From contig NC_092048.1 of assembly GCF_003086295.3 (NCBI RefSeq), forward strand, positions 87,710,626 to 87,774,625: 64,000 bases of DNA, written 5' to 3'. Under the pieces are notes generated by a model, which searched no databases, was not told the DNA's origin, and saw only the letters and a list, made by a program, of their open reading frames with translations. Position numbers and translations under genes: made by a program. Source of the stretch: Arachis hypogaea. Lineage: Eukaryota; Streptophyta; Magnoliopsida; Fabales; Fabaceae. Position 1 is the stretch's first letter. Each line of letters begins with the position of its first letter. This document shows, piece after piece, positions 1 through 11,366 of the stretch.

Positions 1-90
1 TCCTTAGAACATGTGGAGATCCGTAATGAAGCCAATGGAGATAGATTCACTGCGAGGGGGGAAGATTTGAAGCTTTACCAACCACCCTGA
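1..90 (+). pseudogene. Element G: C-terminal tail of pol (integrase), cut by window edge
   Basis: Thirty codons including the stop, open from the first base. The reading contains RFTARGEDLKLY, which matches the ...VNG-R-LK-YH... segment that ends Athila-type integrases (compare the end of pol in elements A and B here). This is the last part of the integrase C-terminal domain; catalytic residues lie outside the window. The stop at 88-90 is followed 24 bases later by the hairpin at 114-149 and then by the env-like ORF on the same strand, the normal Athila order. Whether the missing upstream pol was intact cannot be seen. Confidence 0.7.
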
Positions 91-113
91 CAAAGGCAGA
101 ACGTCAAGCTAGT

Positions 114-149
114 GACGCTAAAGAAGCGCTTCATGGGAGGCAACCCATG
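114..149 (+). promoter_or_regulatory. Conserved hairpin just downstream of pol stop (element G)
   Basis: Contains CTAAAGAAGCGCTT followed by a stem CATGGG / CCCATG around the loop AGGCAA (132-149). The same arrangement with a different stem but similar loop lies just after the pol stop in A, B and D. Function unknown; it may act in the RNA, for example in translation, splicing or packaging. Confidence 0.55.
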
Positions 150-998
150 TTTTATATGTTTTTAAAGTAGTTAATAAAGCAAGGTTCATGAATCCCAAAT
201 CAACTTTGACATAAACTTAAATGAATCCTTGTATGCAGCACATAGTGAACAATAAGTTTGGTGTTCAAGGCACACTAAGAGAACATAAATGCAATTCATA
301 TCATGTTACTCTTAGAGCCTTGAACAAATCTTTTTTTTACACCACATGGCCACAAACTAAGTTTGGTGTCACCCATGTTGCATACATGGACGATTAAATA
401 GTCGGTTGGTGTGCATTCATGAATAGCACTTAGTTATTTAAAAATAAAAATTTCAAAAAGTAGTTATTCTTTCTTTTTAAATTTTGCCGCCATTACCCAA
501 AAAGTTATTAATTGCATTCTTTTTTTTTTTGTAGGAGAAATGAAAGGAATATTGGAAGGAATTGATGGGACAACTGAAGAAGGAGGGTTCGGCCACTTCA
601 CAAAAGGGGGACTATACATATGTCTTCAAGGGGAATGCATTGGGAAATGTTGCCATGCAACATTAGAAGAATAATACCCTTGGAGACCGAACCAACCCCA
701 TCGTAAAAGTGATGATCCTTGTGCCCATCCCATGCTAAACCCCATCCGTTCATCATAACCCTACACCATCAATCCACACCTTTCATTTACTCACCACTTT
801 TCTATATAAGTGGTTCTTATTCCGTACCCCCTTCACATTCCAATTCCCATTATTTGTACTTCTCACTTTCAGAACCCAACACCTCCTACCCCATCAAAGA
901 CACTCTCATCCACTCCCTTAATTACACCTTACCCTAACAAGGCCGAATTCCATCAGCTATCTACACCCTTCAACACCTTCACATATCAAAAGTCACTT
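150..998 (+). other. Element G: noncoding spacer between pol and env-like ORF, with TATA box
   Basis: No coding region is supported. AAGTTTGGTGT recurs near 256 and 357, a motif also repeated through element D. A TATA-like TATATAAG lies at 803-810, about 196 bases before the env-like ATG at 999. Element D has a TATA box at nearly the same distance. Just downstream both spacers share GGCCGAATTC (near 942 here). A C-rich stretch from about 715 to 980 opens frames with no recognisable protein and is better read as a leader. Confidence 0.55.
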
Positions 999-2096
999 AT
1001 GGCATCATCAAGCTCCAAAAGGCGAAAGGAAAAGACTCAGTGGAGAGCATTCCTTTTGACGAAGGAAAGTTCAAGACCGCTTTCCATGAGCTTCAATTCG
1101 AACGTATCAAGCACAAGAAAGTACTGCCAGAGCTGACATTCCAATTCAACTATGATGAGTGCCTGCAGATTGGAGAGAAGATTGAATAGAGGGGTTGGCA
1201 AGAACTCACAAACCCAGAAACAAAAATAAATGCAAATCTCATTAAAGAATTCTATGTCAATGTAGCCAGAGAAGATAATACCAAGGGTCCTACCTTCAAA
1301 AGTTACGTGAGAGGAACAGAGGTGGACTTCAGTCCCAATGCTATAATGAGGACTCTTCGTCTGAGATCACAACCCTCTGATAAGCCAAGTTATCAAACAA
1401 GAATAAGTAATGGCCCCGACAATGATGAGCTTGAAGAAATTGTGAAAGACATGTGTCATAGGATCAGATTGGGAGAGGTATTTAGATAAGAGGCCACGGT
1501 TCATCAGAAGAGGAGACCTCATCCCAAAAGCCAAGGGATGGTTTGAGCTTGTGAGAAGATCTATCCTCCCAGCCTCAAACAATTCTGAGGTCAACATTGC
1601 TCGAGCTACCATGCTACATTGCATTATGAGCGATGGAGACATCAATGTACATGAAATTATAGCTGAGGGAATCCAAGAGGCAACCGAAAAGAGTGATCCG
1701 AGTGCTCGGCTTTTGTATCCCAGCACCATTGTGAGACTATGTAAGAAAGCCAAGGTAGTCTTCGAAGACAGCAATCCACATTGGGTAAACCCTGGGAGGT
1801 TAGTTACGCTCCAGCGTATAACTTATGTGGCACCCGCCCAACAACAAAGAAGGCCTCAAATAGGGAAAAGAACATCACAAGAAGGACCTCACCAAGAAGA
1901 ATCTCATCAAGAAGAATACCAGCAAGAAGAGTACCATGATCCAACCAATATAAATCTGGGCCACATTCAAGGAGCCATTGAGGACTTGGCAAGGAGATAT
2001 ATGGAAGTGCAAGAGCAACAACTACACCTTCAACCCCAACGGATAGATCGTCAGGAAGAACTACTTGCTAACTGGATGAATCAACAAGGAGAGTAG
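999..2096 (+). pseudogene. Element G: env-like ORF of Athila type, broken
   Basis: Belongs to the plant family annotated in databases as putative plant transposon protein, the ORF found after pol in Athila-type elements. It starts MASSSSKRRK, a basic, serine-rich beginning like the MAPKAGETSRKRK start in element D. Recognisable parts are a KFKTAF...LQFER segment, a GWQELTNP block near 1195, then a block at 1551-1790 (NNSEVNIARATM...LHCIMSDG) that aligns with NQSEVTIDRAIM in D. The C-terminus (about 1830-2090) is glutamine/glutamate-rich and probably coiled-coil. An early frameshift near 1040, a TAG near 1189 and a second frameshift near 1480 break it. Its role in any element is unproven; a membrane or envelope function is not visible in the sequence. 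Confidence 0.75.
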
Positions 2097-2118
2097 CAGA
2101 AAAAACAACTGGAGCAGC

Positions 2119-3549
2119 TGACGTTAGGATTTTTGCCAGAAAAGAATTTCATAAAAACAGTCGCGTTGTAGATATAGTTTCTAAACCAACAAAAATCCCT
2201 TCGTACAAATGTTTTGGTTGTCACAAGTAACAAACCCCTTTAAAATTGTTAACCGAAGTATTCAAACCTCGGTTCGTCTTCTCAAGGAATTGCAGGGAGG
2301 TATGTTCTTATTATTGGTTATGAGTCTTGTAAATTAGGGGTTTTAGAAAGTAAGGGAGCAGTATGTTGCATAAGAAGAATAAAATAAATAAATAACTATA
2401 AAATAAACTCTTGGCAAGGTATGAAAACTGGAAGTCCTATCCTGGTTATCCTTATCAATTGTAATGAGAATTGGATTTTTCTCCTACTTTGTTAACCTCT
2501 AACTATGAAGGTAATTTAAGTGGATGAATTAATTCTGATTCCTCAAGTCCTAGTCTTTCCTTGGGAAAAGTTAGAGTTAGTGGAACTCGAATTAATTCTT
2601 GAAAACTTCCAATTTTCAATCAACAATGAGTTTGATAACTCGAGAGTCACCAATTAATCAACCAAAGCCAAAAGGGGAGAAATTCTATTTGAATGAAAGT
2701 AATTTGGATAAATGGAGAACATTAATAAATTAAAGAAAGCAATCATAAGTCTGAAATACCTCAAATTATATTAAATAAAATATTCAAATTTAACATGGAA
2801 AAGGTTCATAAGCCAATTTGGCAACATTTGTAGATATGAATAAAAGCATTAAAGTAAAAGTAGAATAGAAACATAAATAAAAGTAAATATTAAACCTGGA
2901 ATGAAGAAACGAAGAAATCCTAATCCTAATCCTAAATCCTAAGAGAGAGGAGAGAGAACCTCTCTCTCTCTCTCTAAAAACTACATCTAAAACTAAATTT
3001 ATGAATTATGAGAGCATGATTATGAATGGATGCATTCCCCCACTTTATAGCCTCTAATCTGTGTTTTCTGGGCCGCAAACTGGGTCGGAAACAGCCCAGA
3101 AATCGCTGGAGGAGAAATCTGTCACGCTGGTTTTTCGTCACTGCGACACGTCCACGTGGATCACGCGTTTGCGTCGCCTAGCGTCAGAGAAACTATGACA
3201 TATTATATATCAAATCGAAGCTCCGGACGTTAGCTTTCCAACGCAACTGGAACCGCGTCGTTTGGACCTCTATAGCTAAAGTTACAGCTGTTTGAGTGTG
3301 AGAGGGTCAGTCTGAGCCATTCCTGCCCTGTAATCTCTGAAAGTACTTAACACACATATCAAGGCATCTAATGGTAATAAGAGAGGATTAATATTAGCAA
3401 AGATAAGTCCAAAGAAACATGTTTTCAATTAAAGCACATAATTAGAAAGGCAAATGTAAAACCATGCAAATAGTATGAATAAGTGGGTAAAGAGTAGATA
3501 AAAATCACTCAATTGAGCACAAGATAAACTATAAAATAGTGGTTTATCA
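2119..3549 (-). repeat. Element F: 3' LTR (minus orientation)
   Basis: On the plus strand it reads TGACGTTAGG... to ...GGTTTATCA, so on the minus strand it begins TGATAAACC, like the LTRs of A, B and S. It is 1,431 bp. A TATA-like TATAAAG (minus strand, near 3048) and a CT microsatellite at about 2946-2975 lie in it. Two or three ACGCGT/GACACG-type motifs sit at about 3120-3190, upstream of the TATA in the transcript sense. It abuts the end of the env-like ORF of element G, so F probably inserted into G. No second LTR of F is present. Confidence 0.8.
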
Positions 3550-5187
3550 ACCTCCCCACACTTAAACATTAGCATGTCCTCATGCTAAGCTCAAGAGAAG
3601 CTATAAAGATGAAGAGGAATGGTAGAATGTATGAAATGCAACCTATCTTATATGAATGCAACTACATGCAAAATGTTTCTACCTACTTAGTTAAAAGTAA
3701 ACAAATCCTTCAAGAAGAAATATGAACTGGATTTCACTAATTCAAATCATAAAAATGAAGTACAAATAGACTTGCAAGAAGAAAATAGCTCATGAAAGCA
3801 GGGAACAAGGGATTGAGCATCGAACCCTCACTGGTAGTGTATACACTCTAATCACTCAAGTGTTTAAGGTTCGATTCTCTCAATTCTCCACTAACCTTGC
3901 TTTCTAAGGCTTGCTCTTCATCTAACAATCAACATAAATTTAATGTACAGATACACATATCAAGAGGTCTTTTAAGGGTTGTAATGGGGTTAGGGTCAAG
4001 GTAGGATTGTATTTGGCCAAGTGGACTAAAATCTGAATCCTTAATTAACTTAAACTTTTCACCTAACTTTAGACAATCCATGTAATCAAAATACGAAACG
4101 TAACTATCCATTAACCATATTTTCCACATATTCATGCATTCTATTTTCAAGTACAGTACATATGCATTGCTTTCACCACTTACTTTGGGGCATTTTGTCC
4201 CCTTTTTTGTTTTTTTTTTTCTATTTGCTCTTCTTCTTTTTCTCTTTTTCTTCTTCTTTTCTTTCTTTTTTTTATATTATTTTTTTCTTTTATTTTTTTC
4301 AATGCATATGATTAAATTATTGAATGCATGAATCATGTCCTAAACATTTTTTTTTCATTTTCAGAAAATTCTAACATACTCAATTCTCAAACCAAATATT
4401 TCTAAATTCAACTTTCCCTATACTTAATTCATGAGCACTCTCACTAGTCTAAGCTAACCAAGGATTCAAATTAAGAACATTATTGTTTTCCGCTTAGAGT
4501 TAATGATGTGCTAAAGTAAAGAACAAAGGGGGTAAAATAGGCTCAAATTAGTTTACAAAGGATAATGAAAGGTTAAGGCCATATGGGTATGTAAGCTCAG
4601 TGAAACAAATGCCTCAATCATGTAAGTGTATGCATACATCAAACTATGAAAATATAGAATTAAGCAAGACAAAGATCACAATTTTAGAGAGAAAAACACA
4701 CACCAAAAATAAAGTATTGGTTGGTAAAATGCAACCAATTCAAATAGGCTCAAAAATCTCACAGGTTTTGTGTGTTCGAGCTCTAAACCATGTTCCAGTA
4801 TAATATTTCTTCAAACAAGTGTAATATTAAACTTTTTTCAAATTAGTGAAATGCTCTTAAAAGGTTTCTTGAAAAAGAAAATATTACTTCAACCAAGTGA
4901 TAAAATATGCACAAAATCAAATAAATATGCAATCAAACATGCAAATGCAACAACTAACAAGGAAAATAAAACATTGGTGTTTGAGATAGGAAGGTACTAA
5001 CCCACAGAGATCGGTATCGACCTCTCCACACTTAAAGATTGCACCGTCCTCGGTGCATGCTGAGATTTGCAGGTGGACGGGTTGTTTCAACTGTTGCTTT
5101 TCTCTAAGGATTGTGCAGATAGACTTGTCTGTCTCCCCATGTAAACATCTTCCGGTTCCCTTCCGGGTGGCCATCCTGAAAGAAAAA
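3550..5187 (-). mobile_element. Element F: internal 3' remnant, noncoding region plus env-like start
   Basis: Truncated 3' part of an Athila-like element on the minus strand. A polypurine tract (minus strand TTTAAGTGTGGGGAGGT) touches the LTR at 3550-3568, and a second copy lies at 5020-5037. Between them is a noncoding region shared with A and B: a GGTTGTAATGGGG block near 3977, a TTTTGTCCCC block near 4193 followed by a long T-rich tract (4205-4300), and an AAACCATGTTCCAG block near 4786. From 5038 only a shrunken piece of the env-like region remains. Near 5172 a GATGGCCACC start preceded by a pyrimidine-rich tract and CAG is still visible on the minus strand. The sequence then changes abruptly to the integrase of element C. 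Confidence 0.7.
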
Positions 5188-6312
5188 GGGAAGATTGAGC
5201 ACCAGAGACCGTCGGGGATATTACAGCCACTTGAGATTCCTCAGTGGAAGTGGGAAGAAATTGCAATAGACTTTGTAATTGGTTTGTCGAGGACTAGGTC
5301 AGGATTTCATACGGTTTGGGTGATTGTAGATTGCTTAACCAAGTCCGATCACTTCCTGCCTATCCGAGTGAACTATTCACTGGAGGAATTGGCAAGGTTG
5401 TACATCAAGGAGATTGTAAGGTTGCACGGCGTGCCAAAGACAATAGGGTCGAATTGAGATCCTCGATTCACATCAAGATTTTAGGGAGCTTTTCAAAGAG
5501 CTTTCAGTACGAGACTCTGTCTCAGCACGGCGTATCATCCACAAACTGACGGACAGTCAGAAAGGACTATTCAGACATTGGAAGATATCCCAAGGGCGTG
5601 TGTGTTGGATCAACCGGGAAGTTGGGACAGTTACATGTTATTGGTGGAGTTTGCGTACAACAACAGCTTTCGTACGAGCATTGGAATGACTCCATATGAG
5701 GTTTTGTATGGATGAAAGTGTCAGTCTCCACTGTGTTGGTATGAATCCAGTGAAACAAGTGTGTTAGGATCGGATTTAGTAGCAGAGACCACTAAGAAGA
5801 TCAAGCTAATACGACCTAGAATTTTAAATGCACAAAGTCGACAGAAAAGTTATGCGGACCAGAGAAGAAAACCGTTATAATTTGAAAAGGGTGAGCATGT
5901 ATTCTTAAAGGTTACTCTGACAATCGGGATTGGTAAATCAAAAGGAAAAAAGTTAAACCCGAGGTATATAGGACCTTTTGATATTTTGAGACGAGTCGGG
6001 CCAGTGGCATATCAAGTAGCTTTGTTGCCGCGTTTGTCTAACTTGCATGATGTATTCCATGTGTCACAACTCCGTAAGTAAACATCGGATGTGGCTCATG
6101 TGTTAGAGCTCGAGGCGGTTGAGTTGAAGGAGAACTCGACTTTTCAAGTCACACCAGTGAGAATTGATGACACTAGTGTGAAGAAATTACAAGAGAAGAA
6201 AGTTATGTTGGTAAAAGTGACTTGGAGGATAGCTGGAATGGAAGAGCACACTTGGGAATTAGAGACAGAGATGCAGAAGGATTATTCTGAGTTATTCTCA
6301 GGTAATTCTTAA
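5188..6312 (+). pseudogene. Element C: chromovirus integrase with chromodomain, 5'-truncated, five stops
   Basis: C-terminal part of the pol of a Tekay/Del-type Ty3/gypsy chromovirus. The frame stays the same from 5188 to 6312 but is interrupted by stops at 5455, 5482, 5713, 5878 and 6079, each one transition from a sense codon. Integrase landmarks in order: WKWEEIAIDF (first catalytic Asp); the SDRDPRF site, here altered to SN-stop-DPRF so the second Asp is Asn; YHPQTDGQSERT (catalytic Glu); a GPF module (LNPRYIGPF); SNLHDVFHVSQLR; and a C-terminal chromodomain-like segment (LVKVTW...EEHTWELE). The latter normally guides integration by binding chromatin. Upstream gag, protease, RT and RNase H are absent because the sequence joins element F at about 5187. 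Non-functional. Confidence 0.9.
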
Positions 6313-6340
6313 ATTTTGGGGACAAATTTTTTAATTTGTT

Positions 6341-6348
6341 AGGGAAAA
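6341..6348 (+). other. Element C: polypurine tract
   Basis: AGGGAAAA directly precedes the LTR start TGTAAGAACC at 6349. This is the normal plus-strand primer site for reverse transcription in Ty3/gypsy elements. Confidence 0.75.
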
Positions 6349-8082
6349 TGTAAGAACCGAGATTTAATAAGTTGTTTAATTAAATAAAATAATAAATTAA
6401 TTGCCCGAAATAGGTTCAAAAATTTAGCAGTGTTAATTTTAAAATTTGGAGGTGAGATTTAAATTCAGTGGAACTTTCCGAGTGGGAAAATGTAATTTTC
6501 TGCGGAAAATTGCGTAAAAATGCGTACCAATAAATTAGTTGGCAGTACCGGCCTAAGTCTATCCGATACTGCATGAGAGTAATAAAAATTGCAAAAAAAA
6601 CTTAGGAAAATAATTAAAGTTGAAAATCGGATGCTAATTCTAAATATTTGGCCCAAAGTTGGACCAAACGAGCCAAAAATACTAATGGGTTGAACCGGGC
6701 CCAAATTGAGCCCAAGCCAACATATATTAGTGTGTTAATGAAGCCAATTCAGCCTCATAACACTCCAAATCACAAAAGTAGCAGCTGCTGAGTTGAGAGA
6801 AGGAGAAAGGGAAGTTAATATTCATCCTCATCTTCTTTCACTCATAACTTGAGCTACGGTGCTCCAATTCGTGTTTTATTTGCAGCTACGTGAAGCTCTC
6901 GCCGAGCCTGTCAGTTATAACTAGGATTTTCTGGTAAGATTTTAAATTTCATATTCCATTCTTCAACCCTACAAATTTCGAAAATTTAGGTTTGAATTTT
7001 GAATAAATTTTGTGATTTTGGTTGTTTATGTGCAATTCAATAGTGGGTTATTATTGGTTTGTTCCCCAAACACCATTGGAAAAAGTAAGAAAACTCTTTG
7101 TCCTTGTGAATTGGTAATTTGGTGAACCCTGGATATTAATTGTGGTGGTATTGGTATATAGAGCTTGAATGTGGTGATTGGTGGAGTTGATCTTGGCCAT
7201 TGGATTTGAGTTTTGGTGGTTGGAACCTTGTGGAAGCTTGTTGAAATCAAATTTAGTGATTTTGTGTATATTAGGAATCGGCCAAGGTATGGTTTCGATT
7301 TTCTCTATGTAATATGTAATGCTTCATGAAACTTAGGCTAGTGGACCTTAGGATGAGTTTGAATTGTTAATGATGTATAATGATTTTTTATGATTATTGA
7401 TGTTTGATGATGAATGTTAATGATGATAATGGGTGTTGATTTTTGTGGTTGATATTGATAACAATTTGGTAGTGATGGTGAGTTTTCATGATGAAATTGA
7501 GGACTTGGGAACTGTGATGGAAAATATTTTAAAATGACAAAGTTATGCGCGTTTAAAGTTCGGTGCAAAAATCTGAAACTCTGCAGCCTTCGAAATTTTC
7601 TAAGTCTTTCATGGCATGCGTACAGAGACATGTGCACACGACGTGAGCATTGGCCACTGCCAAGTGCTCTCACGTACACGGTCACTAGTATGCGTACGCG
7701 AGAACGTATTTTAAGGCATGCGTACGCATGTTTTTAACAGGCGGCGTGGGGATTCACTTCTGTTTGGGACTCTCGCGTACGCGAGAGAGGTGTCGCGTAC
7801 GTGACCATCCATTTTTACACCCATGTGTACGCGGGACAAAGGCATACATACGTATGACCCCTGTTTTACTGAAAACTTATTTTTCTTCATTTTTAAGGGT
7901 TCTCTAACTTTCTAAACTTCTTTAACTTCTAGTTAAGACTCCTAGCTAGTAATTAGACTCTAAGACTAGTAAAGATGAGTTAGTAATTTAAATTGGTGAT
8001 TTTCTATTATGAGTTTAGAAGACGGCGACTTAGGTTTCTGAAGTACTGAGGATGGACTAGTTGGATAATTTGACGGAGCACA
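6349..8082 (+). repeat. Element C: 3' LTR, first segment (interrupted by A)
   Basis: Starts TGTAAGAACC just after a polypurine tract. The LTR does not finish here: element A is inserted at 8083, and the LTR resumes at 30193, is broken again by D, and resumes at 41347. The segment carries an array of GCGTACGCG-type motifs at about 7610-7855, for example GCGTACGCGAGAG and GTCGCGTACGTGACC. A TGATGATGAATG-rich stretch lies at 7370-7470. Open frames across the array are products of motif repetition and not genes. Confidence 0.85.
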
Positions 8083-9861
8083 TGATAGTGAGAATTGTCG
8101 TGAGTAAATAATTTCTCAATAAAATCCCGTTGTAAGTATAGTTCTAACCAACAACAATCCTCAAATCAAATTTTAATATATGGTTGTCGCAAAGTCAACC
8201 CCAATATAAAGTAACCGAGAGTATTGGTCTCGGGTCGTCCTCAAGAGAATGGACAAACATGTGCATCAATATTGGTTAGAATTCCAGGGTTGGGAGTCAT
8301 AAGCAAGAATTTAAACTACTAAACTTAACATGCAAGGAATCTTAAAGTGCAAGAAACTAAATCAAGTAACTAAAACTAAGTATGAGCAATTTCCATCTAG
8401 CAAGAGAACATATAATCTACTTCTATTCTAAGTCTAAGTAAGAACCTAAACTTGCCACAACAAGAACTAAACAATTGAAATTTTTGGGTTTCAAATATGA
8501 ATAAAAAAAAGGCACTCTTGGCTAGGCATAGAAATTGGGATCACCACCTTGTTTAATAACCATATCTTGACATTTATGAGAAACCAAGCTCATTAAGTCT
8601 ACCTCTATGCTTGAAGTACATATAATGTCTACTTCCAAGCTTGAAGTACGTTAAATGGCTTGGTCAATTTCAACTCATAAATCCCAATCTAACTAATAAT
8701 TGACTTAGTAGTAGATTGGTGTCAATAGGTATCAAGTTGACCACAAAGGGTTCTCAAATTACTATATCAATTAGACCCAATGACTCAAGTTTACCCAATT
8801 CTCTTAGCCTAGGCCATGAGTAAAGAAAACTACTCCATAATCAAGGAAAACATTTCATCAAACACATGGTATGCATTAATAAAAGACATGTTCAAATTGC
8901 AAATTAATTGATAACTATAAATAACCACTAACAATTATCAATAGAAAACAAATCAAACATCACAATTAATCATAGAAAACATCAATGCAACAATAGAAAT
9001 TCTAGATCTACAAAGTTCATAGAATGAGAAGAAAATGGAAAATAACAAGAAAATTCAAATTCAAACACAAGATCTAGACGAAATGAAAACTAGAGAATTC
9101 AAATTGAGTAATTAAAACTAAAATTAACAAAATCCAATTCAGCAATTTAACAAAGAAAAATCAAATCAAACTAGATCTAGAGAAGAGCAAGGGTTTCTCT
9201 CCCTAGAACATGAGAACCAAAACTAGCCAAAAATGTGTGTAAAAGTGTACAATGAATGATCCCCAACCCTTTCCCCTAGAGTTCCTGGGTCTTTTCCATG
9301 CAGAATCCAACTGAATTTGGGCCTGGAGCCCCTCAGAAATCGCTAGCCATGATTTCATTAATGAGGTCACGTGCTGGGTGTCACGCGTTCGCATCGGCCA
9401 CGCGTGCACGTCGCCTGGGTTTTGCGAGCCATACGTACGCGTCATGCATGCGTACGCGTCTCTCAGAATTTCGCCAATCCACGCGAATGCGTCAACTCTC
9501 ACGCACCATTCCTAGCCTCTTGCACCCACGCATCCGCGTGGGCCACGTGTACGCGTCACAGCCAATTCTCTAAAGCTCCATACTTCAAGTTACTTCCACT
9601 TGTGCATGCTTCCTTTCTCTCTTTTAGGCCATTCTCACCCTATAAACTCTGAAATCACTCAATAACATATCACGGCATCGAATGGTAATAGACGATGATC
9701 AAAATATGGCATTTTTAAAGCAAAGGAAGCATGTTTTCAATTATGAAGCAAAATTAGGAAGGGAACACAAAACCATACAATTTATATGAATAAGTGTGGA
9801 AAACATTGACAAAACCTCTCAAATTCTACACAATATAAACCACAAAATTGGGGGTTTATCA
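8083..9861 (-). repeat. Element A: 3' LTR
   Basis: 1,779 bp, plus-strand ends TGATAGTGAG... and ...GGGTTTATCA. It matches 28430-30192 along its whole length with scattered substitutions and small indels. The GC-rich motif array in U3 lies at about 9365-9560 (ACGCGT/GCGTACGCG cores). Confidence 0.9.
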
Positions 9862-9879
9862 AACCTTCCCACACTTAAA
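9862..9879 (-). other. Element A: polypurine tract next to 3' LTR
   Basis: Minus strand reads TTTAAGTGTGGGAAGGTTT directly before the LTR start TGATAAACC. A second related copy lies at 11354-11370 just after the env-like ORF. Confidence 0.65.
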
Positions 9880-11366
9880 CCAAGCATGTCTTCATGCTAA
9901 AAATAAAAAGACCAAAGAACATAGGAGAATGGGGTTTATTAAATGCAAACTACCTACATGAATGCATGCAACTAATGTAAATGTATCTATCTACTTGGTC
10001 AGTTGTGAATCAGCTTCCAAGAATCATATATGAGCACATTGGGCCAAAAATGACAATATAGTTCATGAACTCTACCAATTCAATCATCAAAGTGGTGTGT
10101 GCATAACTTGCATGAAGAAAGCTGGTGAAAGCTGGGAATAAGGGGCTGAGCATCAAACCCTCACCGGAAGTGTTTCCGCTCTAATCGCTCAAGTGTATAG
10201 GGTTGATTCACTCAATTCTCCTCTAATCAGGTTTTCTATGATTTGTTTTTCTTCTAACAATCAACAATTATTCAATGCATACATACAAATATCATGAGGA
10301 CTTCCCATAGGTTGTAATGGGGCTAGGGTCAAGGTAGGATGCATATGGGTAAGTGGGCTAGAGTTTGAATCTTTGATTAACCTAAGCTTTCCACCTAACC
10401 TATACAACAACCTATAAAATTCTAAACAAACCTAACTACCCATAATCCTCACTTTTCACACACTCGTGTATCCTCTTTGCAATTTAACCCTTTATGCATT
10501 GATATTATTGAACTCTACTTTTGGGAGTTTTGTCCCCTTTTATTGCTTTTTTCTTTTTTTTTTCTATATATATATTTTTTTCATATTTTATCATTTTTTT
10601 TAACTAAAATATATACAAGAGCATCAATACCAATGGTATAAACATTTAATTCATGAGCATGTACCCAATTTCCAAAATTTTGACAAAAATACAAAAACAC
10701 TCTTTTATCCCAACCAATGTTCCCAACTCTCCCTAACTTGAATGATAAACACTCTCACTAGCCTAAGCTAATCAAAGATCCAAACAAGGGATATTTATTG
10801 TTTTTCACTTGAGGCTTGTAATGTGTTAAAATTAAGAACAAATGGGTTAAGCATAGGCTCAAAATTAGCTAACAATGGAAGATAAAAAAGGTAGGCCATT
10901 TCGGTAAGTGAGCTCAATGAACAATGACCTCAATCATATAAGTGTATGTATACACAAAATAATGGACATATAGAATCAAACAAATCACATATCACAATCA
11001 TAGAAAGAGAATAATGTACACAAGAATGGAAATAAGTGGTTATAAGATGTAACCACACAATTAGGCTTAAATCTCACATGCTTGCGTTCTTAGCTCAAAA
11101 ACCATGTTCCAGAATAAATTCTTCAAGCAAGATTAACACAAAAAAAAAAATTTAAATTGGTAGGGTGCCCTAAAGATAATTTCTTGGGAAAGAAGTCATC
11201 ACCCTAACTAAGTAGTCCTAACAAAAAGCAATTACCATGCAAAAAGTCTTCAAATACAAAAACTAACCATGCAATTTACTCTAATTAACAAAAGAGAATC
11301 AAAATTATGGGTGTTGAAAATAAAAGGGTTGTTACCTACAGAAGTCGGTAATCGACCTCCCAACAC
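9880..11366 (-). other. Element A: conserved noncoding region between env-like ORF and 3' LTR
   Basis: About 1.45 kb without a supported gene. It aligns by eye in order with the same region of F (3550-5040) and B (22030-23480). Shared blocks are AGCATGTCYTCATGC next to the LTR, GAGCATCRAACCCTCAC near 10149, GGTTGTAATGGGG near 10312, TTTTGTCCCC near 10530 with a T/TA-rich run, and AAACCATGTTCCAGA near 11099. The plus-strand copy of the second polypurine-like motif is at 11354-11370. Confidence 0.6.

Noticed and set aside
810..998. Extension of the env-like ORF of G upstream to 810
   Set aside because: The frame is open but the translation is Pro/Thr/Ser-rich leader sequence starting just after a TATA box; the basic MASSSSKRRK start at 999 matches the start in element D.
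4134..4331. Phe/Leu-rich frame resembling a membrane protein
   Set aside because: It is the translation of a long T-rich tract in the noncoding region of element F.
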